A stretch of DNA of 41,419 bases from Gammaproteobacteria bacterium (GCA_002690865.1 NZGG01000040.1:1-41419); one strand, 5' to 3'. Positions 1 through 8,818 are shown, counted from the first letter of the stretch. The notes: generated by a model not told the origin, from the sequence alone. Program-made: numbers and translations.

Positions 1-2
1 AC

Positions 3-260
3 ACTCAAGTTAATCTTCAGAAAATAATCATAGATCATCGCTACGATCTCCAATATCTAATCTATAGCCTTGCCTTACATCGTTATCTTAAGGCCCAAAT
101 TATGAATTATGACTATGGATCAACCTTTGGCGGAGTGAGATATTTGTTCCTAAGGGGAATGAGGGGGTCTCAAAATAATTTATCGGGGGTGTTTTCCGAT
201 TTACCTCCATCCGAACTCATTGAAGAGCTTGATACTATGATGGGAAGAACCATTCCATGA
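3..260 (+). CDS. recB: RecB C-terminal end (exodeoxyribonuclease V beta subunit), partial
   Basis: The first 260 bases hold an open frame that enters from the left edge and stops at TGA 258-260. Its translation contains YDLQYLIYSLALHRYL followed by FGGVRYLFLRGM, which matches the last part of the RecB nuclease domain; the YDLQY stretch is the RecB-family QxxxY-type element near the active site. RecB is the 3'-5' helicase and nuclease subunit of RecBCD, which processes double-strand ends. About 85 codons are present, so the helicase and most of the nuclease lie outside the window. The stop overlaps the recD start (ATGA), which points to translational coupling in a recBD operon. The identification rests on the motif and on the recD neighbour. 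Confidence 0.93.
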   Translation, partial: TQVNLQKIIIDHRYDLQYLIYSLALHRYLKAQIMNYDYGSTFGGVRYLFLRGMRGSQNNLSGVFSDLPPSELIEELDTMMGRTIP

Positions 261-1960
261 GTTTGATGGATCTACGTCATATTGATCATTACTTTAAGGA
301 TTTCATATCTCGGATTGCACCTGACAGCAGTGAACAATTATTAAAAGTTATGTCCAAACTTAGTAAAGCAATTTCTGAGAATAATAGCTGTATCGAATTG
401 TCGGATGGGACAGCCGGTAATGAAATTATTGAAGAATTGAAGAGTCTTAAGCTATCTGGTCCTGCCGGCGCACCGATATCAGTTCAGGGAAGAAAGATAT
501 ATCTAAGCCGTTATTTCCATTATGAGCAATTCATCGCTGAACGACTCATTTCATTCAATAGAGAGTCACTGGTCTTCGATCGCGACCAAATCCGTTCAGC
601 AATCAACCAGGATTTTAATAGTAGTCACGAGCCCGATTGGCAAAAAATAGCTACGCTCCAAGCTTTGACAAGGCAACTCACGATAATTACCGGGGGGCCC
701 GGAACAGGAAAAACAAGGACTATTGCCGCCATTACGGGCATATTGCAAACTGCTTTGAAACACTCCTTGAGAATTGAATTGGCGGCCCCAACGGGGAAAG
801 CGGCAATCCGACTAAGCCAGGCAATTACTGAACATAAGGGCACTAATACTGATGTAAAAACCATTCATCGCCTGTTGGGTATTAGTAGAGATGGTAGTCG
901 TTTCAAATATAACGATAATTACAGACTGCCCTGTGATGTAGTTATTATTGACGAAGCCTCGATGATTGGTCTTACACTAATGTATCGACTTCTTTCAGCT
1001 CTCCCTGATGCCTGCCGACTTATATTAGTAGGAGATCCAGACCAGCTACCCTCGGTAGAAGTCGGAAACGTACTGGCAGATCTTTGCAAGCAGCAGACCG
1101 GGTATAACAATAGCTTTCGTGACTGCGTCAAACAGATTTTAGGTATTGATTTATCCTTCAATAAAACATCCAACCCATTAGATAATTCGATCTGCCGATT
1201 ACGGACAGGTCACCGCTTTTCTCCCCATGTAGGCATTGGCAGTCTTGCTAACCATATAAAAGAACGCAACCCTTCCCTGCCCCAAACTAATAGCAGCACC
1301 TCGATCCATCCAACTTCCGACCTGTTACATGGAGATAAAAATACCCTTTTAGTAGCGGAATTCAAAGACTACTTAGAACATTTGAAAAATGGTGAAACAG
1401 ACCCAAGAATACTAGCGGAGACCTTTGAAGAATATCGGTTGCTTACACCGGTTCGTGATGCTCCACTAGGCGTTGAAGATATCAATCAAACCTTAGAAAG
1501 GGAGTTAGAATCACTCGGTCTGAAGACCTCATTGGATACTTTTTACCATGGTAGGCCAATACTAATTACCCGAAATGACTATACTCAAAACTTATATAAT
1601 GGCGACGTCGGTATCTGTGTATCCATAAACGATTTAAAGGAACTATTAGTTGCATTCGTTGATAAGCCCGGTAAAACAAGACTCATACCAACATCAAGAC
1701 TACCTCCTCATGAAACTTGCTTTGCCATGACAGCCCATAAGGCACAAGGATCGGAATTTACAAGAGTGACACTTATCCTACCAGCGGATCCCAGCGAAAA
1801 TACCAGAGCTTTACTCTCGCAGGAATTAATATATACCGCGATTACGAGAGCACGAGCGACGGTTAAAATTTTTTGTTCAGCATCTATTTGGAAGCATTGT
1901 ATGGAAAATAGAGGAACTAGAGTCAGTGGTCTATCGGATTTTTTCACGCATAACGTTTAA
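257..1960 (+). CDS. recD: RecD, exodeoxyribonuclease V alpha subunit
   Basis: A 567-residue superfamily 1B helicase, the 5'-3' motor of the RecBCD recombination nuclease. The Walker A motif GGPGTGKT is at residues 146-153, the Walker B/DEAS motif has D232 and E233, and it is followed by the motif III-like stretch VGDPDQLPSVEVGNVL. Motif V, MTAHKAQGSEF, begins at residue 491, and motif VI, YTAITRARA, spans about residues 526-534. The length is slightly below the roughly 600 residues of the enterobacterial protein. The ATG overlaps the recB stop by four bases, so the start is fixed by coupling. The acyltransferase gene follows after 11 bases. No helicase motif appears to be missing, so the enzyme should be active. 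Confidence 0.97.
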   Translation: MSLMDLRHIDHYFKDFISRIAPDSSEQLLKVMSKLSKAISENNSCIELSDGTAGNEIIEELKSLKLSGPAGAPISVQGRKIYLSRYFHYEQFIAERLISFNRESLVFDRDQIRSAINQDFNSSHEPDWQKIATLQALTRQLTIITGGPGTGKTRTIAAITGILQTALKHSLRIELAAPTGKAAIRLSQAITEHKGTNTDVKTIHRLLGISRDGSRFKYNDNYRLPCDVVIIDEASMIGLTLMYRLLSALPDACRLILVGDPDQLPSVEVGNVLADLCKQQTGYNNSFRDCVKQILGIDLSFNKTSNPLDNSICRLRTGHRFSPHVGIGSLANHIKERNPSLPQTNSSTSIHPTSDLLHGDKNTLLVAEFKDYLEHLKNGETDPRILAETFEEYRLLTPVRDAPLGVEDINQTLERELESLGLKTSLDTFYHGRPILITRNDYTQNLYNGDVGICVSINDLKELLVAFVDKPGKTRLIPTSRLPPHETCFAMTAHKAQGSEFTRVTLILPADPSENTRALLSQELIYTAITRARATVKIFCSASIWKHCMENRGTRVSGLSDFFTHNV

Positions 1961-1971
1961 GAGTCAAATTA

Positions 1972-2826
1972 ATGGTCGAGTCTATTTTGAAAAAGATCTT
2001 ATTACATACCTTTAGCATTGCATCGGTGACTTGGGTTTTTTTTCAGCTTACTTTTTGGCTTATACTTCTTATCCCTGTGTCATTAGGAAAATTATTATTT
2101 CACAGCGCCAACAAGTTTTGGTCGAGAGTAGTTAGTTTTATTTATCATGGAGCGGTATTTTGTAATACGATTTGGATGAAGCATGTTATTGGAGTAAAAA
2201 TTAATATTGAAGGGAAATTCAAAAAACATCCTTCTCCAATCGTAATAAGCAACCATCAATCATGGGTTGACATCCCTATTATCCATCACGCGATAACAGA
2301 TAGGGGGCCGATCATTAAGTTTTTAGTAAAACGCCAGCTAGTTTGGGTTCCTATAATCGGGTGGCTTTGCCTAATACTTGGGTTCCCTCGTTTACATCGA
2401 GGCAAAGGTCATGGCGCTCGCGAGAAAGATTATGCAACCATACGAAAATTCTCAGAAAAATCTAATAAGGAATCTGGTGCTATACTAATCTTCCCGGAGG
2501 GCACCCGTTTTAGTGAGGCGAAGCAGAAAGCTCAGAGCTCTCCCTATCGCCATCTACTTAACCCTCGAATAGGCGGCCTCCGTATTCTTAAAGAAGCCGG
2601 GGACCCGGATACACCAATAATTGATCTCACACTGATCTATTTAGGGGGCAACAGCAACTTTTGGGAATGTCTGCACGGCGCAACAAGCGTTATCGAAGTC
2701 AAAATCTCTGTCTATCGTCTGGGTGACATAGAAGATTTGTCCGAGTGGCTTAGCGAAAGATGGAAAGAAAAAGAAAGTCTGATCTCTTTAAGACAGCAGC
2801 CAGTGATTTCGTCTAAAGAGCGATAA
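1972..2826 (+). CDS. 1-acyl-glycerol-3-phosphate acyltransferase family protein (PlsC/YihG-like)
   Basis: A 284-residue membrane acyltransferase that probably moves acyl chains onto lysophospholipid. The HX4D catalytic motif is NHQSWVD (H95, D100), and the substrate-binding motif FPEGTR is at residues 174-179. Hydrophobic segments before the catalytic motif (about residues 10-40) suggest membrane anchoring. The long, basic C-terminal part and the spacing resemble the YihG/LCLAT subfamily more than the short housekeeping PlsC, but this is inference. It starts 11 bases after recD and is closed by a hairpin terminator, so it probably shares the recBD transcript. The upstream ribosome site is weak, which also suits read-through translation from recD. 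Confidence 0.9.
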   Translation: MVESILKKILLHTFSIASVTWVFFQLTFWLILLIPVSLGKLLFHSANKFWSRVVSFIYHGAVFCNTIWMKHVIGVKINIEGKFKKHPSPIVISNHQSWVDIPIIHHAITDRGPIIKFLVKRQLVWVPIIGWLCLILGFPRLHRGKGHGAREKDYATIRKFSEKSNKESGAILIFPEGTRFSEAKQKAQSSPYRHLLNPRIGGLRILKEAGDPDTPIIDLTLIYLGGNSNFWECLHGATSVIEVKISVYRLGDIEDLSEWLSERWKEKESLISLRQQPVISSKER

Positions 2827-2853
2827 CCATATCCTCAGTATGATTTTGCCGCT

Positions 2854-2881
2854 ACGAGGAGATGAGGTATCCTCGTTTTTT
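2854..2881 (+). terminator. Rho-independent terminator after recB-recD-acyltransferase
   Basis: A perfect 7-bp inverted repeat, ACGAGGA (2854-2860) and TCCTCGT (2870-2876), encloses a 9-base loop and runs straight into a six-T tract. It lies 27 bases after the acyltransferase stop and before the next gene, so it marks the end of the operon. Confidence 0.85.
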
Positions 2882-2904
2882 AAAATAATCTTAAACCTAA
2901 AGTA

Positions 2905-3870
2905 ATGAGAGTACTTAAGCCTCTGGCAATATCTGTATTTACGATCATCGGCATTGCGATGATTCTACTCTATGAAAGTGATATACCAAAAGATGTCATT
3001 GATACTCAATATAGAAGCCCCTCGTCACAATTCATGGAATTAGAAAATAAAACGCGGCTCCACTACCGGGATGAAGGAAACCGATTTGGAGAACCAATTC
3101 TTTTGGTGCACGGGTTTGGCTCTTCCCTACATACGTGGACTAAATGGGTAGAATTGCTCGGCAACGATTTTCGAATTATTTCCTTTGACCTTCCTGGTCA
3201 TGGCTTAACTGGAGAAGTACCAGATCGTGATTATTCCTTGTCTGCCGACATAAAGACTATTGAGAATCTAGCAGATAAATTGTCTTTAGAGGCCTTCACG
3301 ATTGCTGGCCATTCAATGGGTGGAAGTATTGCATGGCATTTTGCAATGACGAATCCCGATCGCTCCAAAGCCCTGATACTTATCAATGCAGCGGGTCTGA
3401 CTGAATGGCATGAGCCTTATCAGCTGCCATTCGCGTTTAATATTCTTAGACAAGGTTGGTTCGCTCCTTTTGCACAAGTCGTAGATCCTTACTACCTAAT
3501 CTCTGCAGCAATAACTGAGGCGTATAACAACTCTCCAGTAATTGATAAAGAATTGATCTTGCGGTTTTATTACATGAACATGCGTAAAGGAACTCGACAG
3601 GCAATGGCTAGTCGCTCTCGATCTATGCGGGCAAACGGATTAAAAAAGTTGGAACTGAAAAAAATAGACCTCCCCACTCTTATAATATGGGGGCGACAAG
3701 ATGCAATAATTGACGTGGCGATTGCGGATAACTTCAAACCTTTTTTAAATGATTCAACTTTAAAAATTTATGATAAGGTCGGCCATGTTCCGATGGAAGA
3801 ATCACCAAGAATATCGGGAAACGATGTTAAAAAATTCATGCTAGATTTGCGGGATCAAACCCAAGAATAA
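2905..3870 (+). CDS. Membrane-anchored alpha/beta hydrolase
   Basis: A 321-residue alpha/beta-hydrolase fold protein. A hydrophobic segment at about residues 7-23 looks like a single N-terminal membrane anchor or uncleaved signal. The oxyanion region HGFGSSLHTW is near residue 70. The nucleophile elbow GHSMGG gives Ser137, the acid is probably Asp266 (GRQDAIID), and the histidine is His294 (VGHVPMEE), so the triad is complete. The order and spacing resemble the MhpC/haloalkane-dehalogenase branch, but the substrate cannot be told. It follows the recBD terminator and precedes a crotonase-fold gene by 26 bases, so those two are probably co-transcribed. Confidence 0.88.
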   Translation: MRVLKPLAISVFTIIGIAMILLYESDIPKDVIDTQYRSPSSQFMELENKTRLHYRDEGNRFGEPILLVHGFGSSLHTWTKWVELLGNDFRIISFDLPGHGLTGEVPDRDYSLSADIKTIENLADKLSLEAFTIAGHSMGGSIAWHFAMTNPDRSKALILINAAGLTEWHEPYQLPFAFNILRQGWFAPFAQVVDPYYLISAAITEAYNNSPVIDKELILRFYYMNMRKGTRQAMASRSRSMRANGLKKLELKKIDLPTLIIWGRQDAIIDVAIADNFKPFLNDSTLKIYDKVGHVPMEESPRISGNDVKKFMLDLRDQTQE

Positions 3871-3896
3871 TATCGAGATCTAAGAGAGCATTTACC

Positions 3897-4682
3897 ATGA
3901 TGAAAGAGCAATACGGGGACATTAACGTTAATTTTTGTGCAGAGTATATTGTAGAGGTAGAAATTCGTAGAGGTCCAAATAACTTCTTCGACCAACAGTT
4001 AATTAGTGATCTCGCCGATTGTTTTATCGATGCTGACAGAAGTAATAAAGTGAGGGCGATTGTATTGTGCTCCGAAGGCAAACATTTTTGCGCTGGCAAC
4101 AACTTTAGTTCTTCAACTGCTAATGCAGATCGCGAAACAGGTACCCGTAATCCCCTATATGTGGAGGCCGTTCGATTATTTCATAGTGAAACACCTGTAG
4201 TGGCTGCCGTTCAGGGTGCAGCTATTGGTGGAGGCCTTGGGCTCGCCATGATGGCTGATTTTCGAATAGTGGCCCCTAATACGAGAATGGCCGCGAACTT
4301 TGTTAAATTAGGATTTACTCCGGGCTTTGGATTAACACACACGTTAGAAAGGATAATAGGAGCACAAAAAGCAAATTTATTATTTTTAACAGGACGCCGT
4401 ATCGATGGTAAAACAGCCTATCATTGGGGTCTAGGCGATATTCTCACAGAGAGTGATAATCTCCGAGCAGCCGCAATAGAGCTGGCAAAAGAGATTGCCG
4501 AAAATGCACCGCTAGCGGTGGTCGCTCTAAGAAAACAAATGAGGAATGGGCTTATAGATGCCGTTCAAAGAGCAACTGATATCGAGGGTAAAGCTCAGCA
4601 GGAACTTCAAAGAACCAACGATCATCAGGAAGGTATCGAAGCTGTCGCTGAGCGACGATCAGGAAACTTTACTGGAACTTAG
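3897..4682 (+). CDS. Enoyl-CoA hydratase/isomerase family protein (crotonase fold)
   Basis: A 261-residue crotonase-fold protein. The oxyanion-hole loops are seen as KHFCAGNNF and QGAAIGGGLG (Q106-G114), followed by MMADFRIVAP and FTPGFGLTHTLERIIG, all typical of the family. When the mitochondrial enoyl-CoA hydratase sequence is laid over it by eye, both catalytic glutamates (E144, E164) fall on hydrophobic residues here, within FVKLG and ANLLFLTG. This suggests an isomerase, a lyase or another crotonase reaction rather than plain hydration; the alignment is manual. The start ATG ATG at 3897/3900 has a purine-rich AAGAGAG site upstream. It converges on arfB, with three bases between the two stops. 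Confidence 0.88.
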   Translation: MMKEQYGDINVNFCAEYIVEVEIRRGPNNFFDQQLISDLADCFIDADRSNKVRAIVLCSEGKHFCAGNNFSSSTANADRETGTRNPLYVEAVRLFHSETPVVAAVQGAAIGGGLGLAMMADFRIVAPNTRMAANFVKLGFTPGFGLTHTLERIIGAQKANLLFLTGRRIDGKTAYHWGLGDILTESDNLRAAAIELAKEIAENAPLAVVALRKQMRNGLIDAVQRATDIEGKAQQELQRTNDHQEGIEAVAERRSGNFTGT

Positions 4683-4685
4683 TGA

Positions 4686-5093
4686 CTAAAAAGAACTAAC
4701 AGGCTTTCGCAAATTTTTTTTTCGACCACGATGCGTTTTGGCGTCCAGACGTTTGCGATTAGAGGCTTTAGAAGGACGTGTTTTCCTTCGAGGCCTGACT
4801 CTCTCTTGAGCCTTGACCAAAAGCTGATTTAACCTCTCTAAAGCATCCATACGATTATGCTCCTGACTTCTCGAGCCCTGCGACTTGATAACAATGATCT
4901 TATCTGAGCTAATGCGGCGATCCCTTAGAGCCACTAAACTTTTCTTTAGATGAACTGGAATCGAAGAAGCGTTGATGTCAAAACGCAAATGAATAGCTGT
5001 CGCCACCTTGTTGACATTCTGGCCACCTGGACCACTCGCCCTAATTGCAGTTAATTCAATTTCGCTATCCGGAATACCAATAATAGTGATCAT
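4686..5093 (-). CDS. arfB: ArfB, peptidyl-tRNA hydrolase for stalled ribosomes
   Basis: A 135-residue class I release-factor-like protein that frees peptides from ribosomes stalled on truncated mRNA without a stop codon. The catalytic GGQ is at residues 23-25 inside SGPGGQNVNKV. There is no codon-recognition domain. The C-terminal tail is strongly basic (RVRPRRKTRPSK onward), as expected for the part of ArfB/ICT1 that enters the empty mRNA channel. The length matches the enterobacterial protein of about 140 residues. Its ATG overlaps the TGA of efpL (ATGA at 5090-5093 on the minus strand), so translation of the two should be coupled. Older names are YaeJ and, incorrectly, release factor H. 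Confidence 0.95.
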   Translation of the reverse strand: MITIIGIPDSEIELTAIRASGPGGQNVNKVATAIHLRFDINASSIPVHLKKSLVALRDRRISSDKIIVIKSQGSRSQEHNRMDALERLNQLLVKAQERVRPRRKTRPSKASNRKRLDAKTHRGRKKNLRKPVSSF

Positions 5094-5659
5094 CCTGCTC
5101 TACCCATGAATTTTCCATTTGTAGTATTCACTTTTATAGCTTCTCCAGCTTCAATATATTCGGGTACTTGGACGACCAGGTCTGTTACGAGAGTTGCTGG
5201 TTTAGTGCGAGCATTGGCCGAAGCACCTTTAATGGCTGGCGCTGTATCCATAATCTTGAGTACAACTGACTGCGGTAATTCAATAGCTGCCAACTCTCCC
5301 TCCACTAGCAGACCACTAATGCCTTTAAGACCCTCATAAATATAACCCAGATGATCCCCTAGCATTGAGAAGCCAAGTGAATACTGAGAATAGTCATCAC
5401 TATCCATAAACACGTAATGATCGGCATCAATATAAGAAAACTGCATTGAAATCTTTTGACAATCTGCTGGAGAAAGAAACTCATCGCCCTTTAACGATTC
5501 ATCACGTTTTTGCCCAGTTAGCAGATTTGAGAATCGAATTTTATATAATGTCACTGCACCACGTGAAGACGGACTCTTTACTTCTAACTGCTTTACAATA
5601 TGTGGGGAACCGTCAATATCGACGACCTCCCCTCTTTTTAGTTCACTGGCTCTCGGCAC
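5090..5659 (-). CDS. yeiP: EfpL (YeiP), elongation factor P-like protein
   Basis: A 189-residue EF-P paralogue of the YeiP/EfpL type, starting MPRASELKRG. The tip loop reads SPSSRGAVTLYK with arginine at residue 33, the position that in EF-P is a modified lysine. In EfpL this arginine acts unmodified to relieve ribosome stalling. The C-terminal signature TAPAIKGASANARTKPAT and VQVPEYIEAGE is typical of YeiP. The three-domain layout (KOW-like domain plus two OB-type domains) fits the length. It is the first gene of a two-gene minus-strand unit with arfB, and its upstream region (5660-5841) is shared with the divergent ABM gene. Confidence 0.95.
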   Translation of the reverse strand: MPRASELKRGEVVDIDGSPHIVKQLEVKSPSSRGAVTLYKIRFSNLLTGQKRDESLKGDEFLSPADCQKISMQFSYIDADHYVFMDSDDYSQYSLGFSMLGDHLGYIYEGLKGISGLLVEGELAAIELPQSVVLKIMDTAPAIKGASANARTKPATLVTDLVVQVPEYIEAGEAIKVNTTNGKFMGRAG

Positions 5660-5781
5660 TAACGTGCTCCACTCTGCGTTAACGAAGAGAGTTTAGCCCG
5701 ATCATGGATAAACAACACCTTAATGGAAGCAATTCATTTGATATTGCGAATATAACCAAAAATAGTCAGTTAGTTAAAAAC

Positions 5782-5810
5782 TTGACGGATTGATGTCCCA
5801 GAGGAAGAAT
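5782..5810 (+). promoter_or_regulatory. Candidate sigma-70 promoter upstream of the ABM-domain gene
   Basis: TTGACG at 5782-5787 agrees with five of six bases of the -35 consensus. After a 17-base spacer, AAGAAT at 5805-5810 matches four of six -10 bases. It lies about 32 bases before the ATG at 5842. The evidence is consensus and position only. Confidence 0.35.
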
Positions 5811-5841
5811 TACTGCTCAAGAATCATAATATGAGAAAAAA

Positions 5842-6132
5842 ATGGCTATAGGAATTGTCGCGAAACTGACCTGTAAAGAGGGAATGAACACCGAATTTGA
5901 AGCTGGTTTCAAAAAACTACAGGCAGTTGTTAAGGAAAACGAACCACATTGTATATTTTATCTACTCCACAAATCTCGTAAGGAAGATACAGTTTATTAT
6001 GTCATGGAGCAATACTCCGATACTGAGGCTGTTGAGCATCATGGAAGTTATGAAGCATTTCGTGAAACAAGCAAAGCCCTGGGTCCACTCTCGGGAGGGC
6101 GACCAGAGGTGACCGTCATGGATGAGGTGTAA
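5842..6132 (+). CDS. ABM-domain protein (putative quinol monooxygenase family)
   Basis: A 96-residue protein with the antibiotic-biosynthesis-monooxygenase fold pattern. It has an N-terminal strand, MAIGIVAKLTCKEG, a helix, FEAGFKKLQAVVKENEPHC, then the strand pair IFYLLHKSRKEDTVYYVMEQYSD. The ending AVEHHGSYEAFRETSKALGPLSGG contains the usual HxxxxHF-like region, here in the form HHGSYEAF. Members are small cofactor-free dimers acting on quinols or haem, or have no known activity, so the substrate is unknown. It lies divergent from efpL and its stop abuts the stop of the convergent esterase with no spacer. Confidence 0.85.
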   Translation: MAIGIVAKLTCKEGMNTEFEAGFKKLQAVVKENEPHCIFYLLHKSRKEDTVYYVMEQYSDTEAVEHHGSYEAFRETSKALGPLSGGRPEVTVMDEV

Positions 6133-7149
6133 TTAACTATCTAAGCATTGATACAGATATGGTAGCGATTTATCCATTCGATAATCTACAGAAGAATGGT
6201 TATCAGCAAACTCTTCGTAGTGGTGCTTAATTCCATGAATTTCTAAACAAGAGACCAGCTGCCTTGCACCAAAAACAAGGTTGTATTGGTCTCTCGATCC
6301 ACAGTCAATGTACAGACCGCTGAGGCGGTTAAGATTTTTCTGAACATCATTTTTTAAAATTAAATTAACTGGATCCCATGCTAGCCATTTTTTCCATCGA
6401 TCGTGAATTAGCTTACATTCATCGAAGGTCACCGGTAGCTGGATGCCATACGGTGCACTAGGATTAGGATCGTAAGTAGCAGCCATCGCCAACATCATCA
6501 TTGTATGAAAATCACCAACTTTTCTCTGAGACTTAAAATCATCAATAAATCTCTCAATGCCCTTTTGAGCTATTTTCATAAGGAGATTTGGCATCTCCGG
6601 AAGATAACAGAGATCAAAGGCCATATCGCCAGAGTGACATGCGATGGCACCCCAATAGTCGGAAAAAAGCATTCCGTGGATGATTGCACCGTATCCACCA
6701 CTCGACTTTCCAAATAAAGCACGATTCCCTCTGCCTTTTCTGATCCGGTACCGATGTTCGAGAGCATTGACCATTTCAATCGTTAGAAATTCTGCCCAAT
6801 CACCAACCGCAGAAGAATTGATATACTGATTCCCACCGAGTGATGTAAAGCAGTCGGGAAACGCAACAATGACATCACCCATCTTTCCTTCACTGACCAA
6901 TCGGTCGATTCTTTGTGGTACTGTCTCTTGAAATGCTTTCCAAGCTAAATGGCCAAAACCACTGCCTGTAAACCCAGCAAGATCAACAAGCAATGGATAT
7001 TCACTGCTTGTCGCTGCGTAATCAGGGGGAAGATAGATTGCGATCGCACGTTTTGTTGGATCGCCTAGGACATTATTTTTTAGGGCCTGAGATTCAATCT
7101 CTAGAAACTCAACTGTTCCCTTAGGCAAGTTAAAATTATGGTTTGGCAA
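6133..7149 (-). CDS. Putative esterase, alpha/beta-hydrolase fold (esterase D/enterochelin esterase type)
   Basis: A 338-residue serine hydrolase without a signal peptide. The nucleophile elbow GKSSGG places the catalytic serine at Ser149 in FGKSSGGYGA. The preceding part, IYLPPDYAATSSEYPLLVDLAGF, matches the start of the esterase D family (Pfam Putative_esterase), and a histidine in DNHSSVDYR near the C-terminus is the likely third member of the triad. The aspartate is probably in YIDCGSRDQYN. The substrate is unknown. It is transcribed towards the ABM gene; the two stop codons are directly adjacent (6130-6135), so there is no room for a separate terminator between them. Confidence 0.85.
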   Translation of the reverse strand: MPNHNFNLPKGTVEFLEIESQALKNNVLGDPTKRAIAIYLPPDYAATSSEYPLLVDLAGFTGSGFGHLAWKAFQETVPQRIDRLVSEGKMGDVIVAFPDCFTSLGGNQYINSSAVGDWAEFLTIEMVNALEHRYRIRKGRGNRALFGKSSGGYGAIIHGMLFSDYWGAIACHSGDMAFDLCYLPEMPNLLMKIAQKGIERFIDDFKSQRKVGDFHTMMMLAMAATYDPNPSAPYGIQLPVTFDECKLIHDRWKKWLAWDPVNLILKNDVQKNLNRLSGLYIDCGSRDQYNLVFGARQLVSCLEIHGIKHHYEEFADNHSSVDYRMDKSLPYLYQCLDS

Positions 7150-7329
7150 AAGATGTCCTAAACTAATCTAAGTCATCGAGAATATAACGTGTTCTGTAAT
7201 CAAGCTATACACCTAATTAATTAATCTCAAAAGTCGTTATAATATTGCTTATCCAAACCTCAACTTCATTTTTATTAACAACGGTCAAAGCTGTATCATT
7301 GTGAATAAAAAATCTGACTGAAGCTTTTT

Positions 7330-7575
7330 ATGATAAGTGAAGACATAGCTTTAGATAAACTAATCGCTGATATCGATGAGCAAATCGAGGTTTTGGGCGC
7401 TATTGCAGGGGATAGCTCTATCCTTATAGAGCAATTCAGGATACTTCAGGAATGCCGAGACGCCCTAGTCAATCAAAACCTCAATATTCAGAGGCTCAGC
7501 GAGCTAATCGACGAGGAAAACCATCCCGACTTCACGACTATTTTAGAAGCCAATCAAGATGTTAAAAATGATTAG
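7330..7575 (+). CDS. Small acidic helical protein, unknown
   Basis: An 81-residue open frame that I do not recognise. It is acidic and almost entirely predicted helix, with heptad-like leucine and isoleucine spacing (LDKLIADIDEQIEVLGAI, then LIEQFRILQECRDALV), so it may form a short coiled coil. There is no signal peptide. The start at 7330 lacks a clear Shine-Dalgarno site. The codon pattern looks protein-like and no competing frame overlaps it. It lies between the divergent esterase and the flavoprotein gene 100 bases downstream. Confidence 0.5.
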   Translation: MISEDIALDKLIADIDEQIEVLGAIAGDSSILIEQFRILQECRDALVNQNLNIQRLSELIDEENHPDFTTILEANQDVKND

Positions 7576-7678
7576 TCAGCGACCGATATTAAAAGTTGAA
7601 CAGGGGATAAAAGAAATGGAATTAGGGAACATTTACCCGGCACTTTATAATACCACTGTCCTGACCCACTAGACGAAT

Positions 7679-8818
7679 ATGCCATCTTTAAATACAAATA
7701 TAACAGATCTTGAACTCGACCCTCATTTACTCAGGACGGTCGAGGTGGAGTGTCCTCAAAGTACCGCCACGGAACTACCGAATCCCGTAGTGAAGGCTTT
7801 AAGAGCAAAACAAGGCTTTTCTTTATTACTACCCCAGTTTTTAGGTGGGAAGCAACCTTCATTTCCCACATTCATTGAATTTGCGCAAGCAGTTGCCACT
7901 GCCGACGGCTCTGCCGGGTGGTGTGTAACACAAGGCTCGGTACTCTCTTCACTTGCTCGATTCCTTCCTACTGATGTCGCTAAGTCCGTCTGGACTACTC
8001 CAGACGTTAGCCTAGCAAATGGACCGAAGATTGAAGCAACAACCGTTAAGGTAGAAGATAACTTTATCCTCTCAGGAAGTTGGTGGTTTAGCAGCGGGAT
8101 CAACCATGCCACTTGGCTTCTCGGGGTTGCAACGCTGAAAAAAAATAAGGAATCAGAGAGCGCTATTTGGCACTTATTTAAAAAGTCCGAGGCTCAGATT
8201 CTCAAAAACTGGGACGTTGCAGGATTAAGAGGAACAGGAAGCTATCAATTCGATGTGAAAGAGTTACATGTGCCTGAGTCAATGACCTTCGAAGTGAAAA
8301 TACGAAAAGAAGATCCCCCGCTTTATCAGATCCCTTTAAATCTCATGTTTGCTTGTGGGTTCGCAGCTGTAGCCCTTGGTATTTCTCGCTCGGCTCTCGA
8401 TTTCGCAAAGGAGAGGGTAAAAACAAAAATAAAAAGGATGGAAACAAAGAAGATGAGTGATGACCTGCTTACCCAAGACCAAATTGGGAGAGCAGAAGCA
8501 TTGTGGCAAAGTGCAAACCTTTACCTTAAAAGCCAGGTACAAAAAGTTTGGCAAGATATCTGTGAGGATTCGAAATGCTCTCTAGAAAATAGGATCCTTC
8601 TTCGTCTCGCTGGTACGCATACTATACATCAGGCAAAAGCAGTAACTGATCTAGTTTATAATCTATGCAGCACCGATAGCATTCTCCAGACAAATGATTT
8701 GCAAAAAAGATTCCAAGATATCCATGTAATATCTCAACATATGCAAGGGCGCCCTGAAATTTATAGTCTCGTAGGTAGGCACTATCTCGACTTACCGATA
8801 AAATCTCATCTATTATAA
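7679..8818 (+). CDS. Acyl-CoA dehydrogenase-fold flavoprotein, probably group D monooxygenase
   Basis: A 379-residue protein of the acyl-CoA dehydrogenase fold. The signals ATADGSAGWC, SGSWWFSSGINHATW and NWDVAGLRGTGSYQFDVKELHVPE are those of the HsaA/HpaB/DszC-like flavin-dependent monooxygenases rather than of beta-oxidation dehydrogenases. The typical acyl-CoA-dehydrogenase catalytic glutamate is not evident. Such enzymes use FMNH2 or FADH2 from a separate reductase, which is not in this window. The substrate could be a phenol, a steroid ring or a sulfur compound. It precedes two SDR genes on the same strand by about 115 bases; a shared pathway is inference. Confidence 0.82.
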   Translation: MPSLNTNITDLELDPHLLRTVEVECPQSTATELPNPVVKALRAKQGFSLLLPQFLGGKQPSFPTFIEFAQAVATADGSAGWCVTQGSVLSSLARFLPTDVAKSVWTTPDVSLANGPKIEATTVKVEDNFILSGSWWFSSGINHATWLLGVATLKKNKESESAIWHLFKKSEAQILKNWDVAGLRGTGSYQFDVKELHVPESMTFEVKIRKEDPPLYQIPLNLMFACGFAAVALGISRSALDFAKERVKTKIKRMETKKMSDDLLTQDQIGRAEALWQSANLYLKSQVQKVWQDICEDSKCSLENRILLRLAGTHTIHQAKAVTDLVYNLCSTDSILQTNDLQKRFQDIHVISQHMQGRPEIYSLVGRHYLDLPIKSHLL

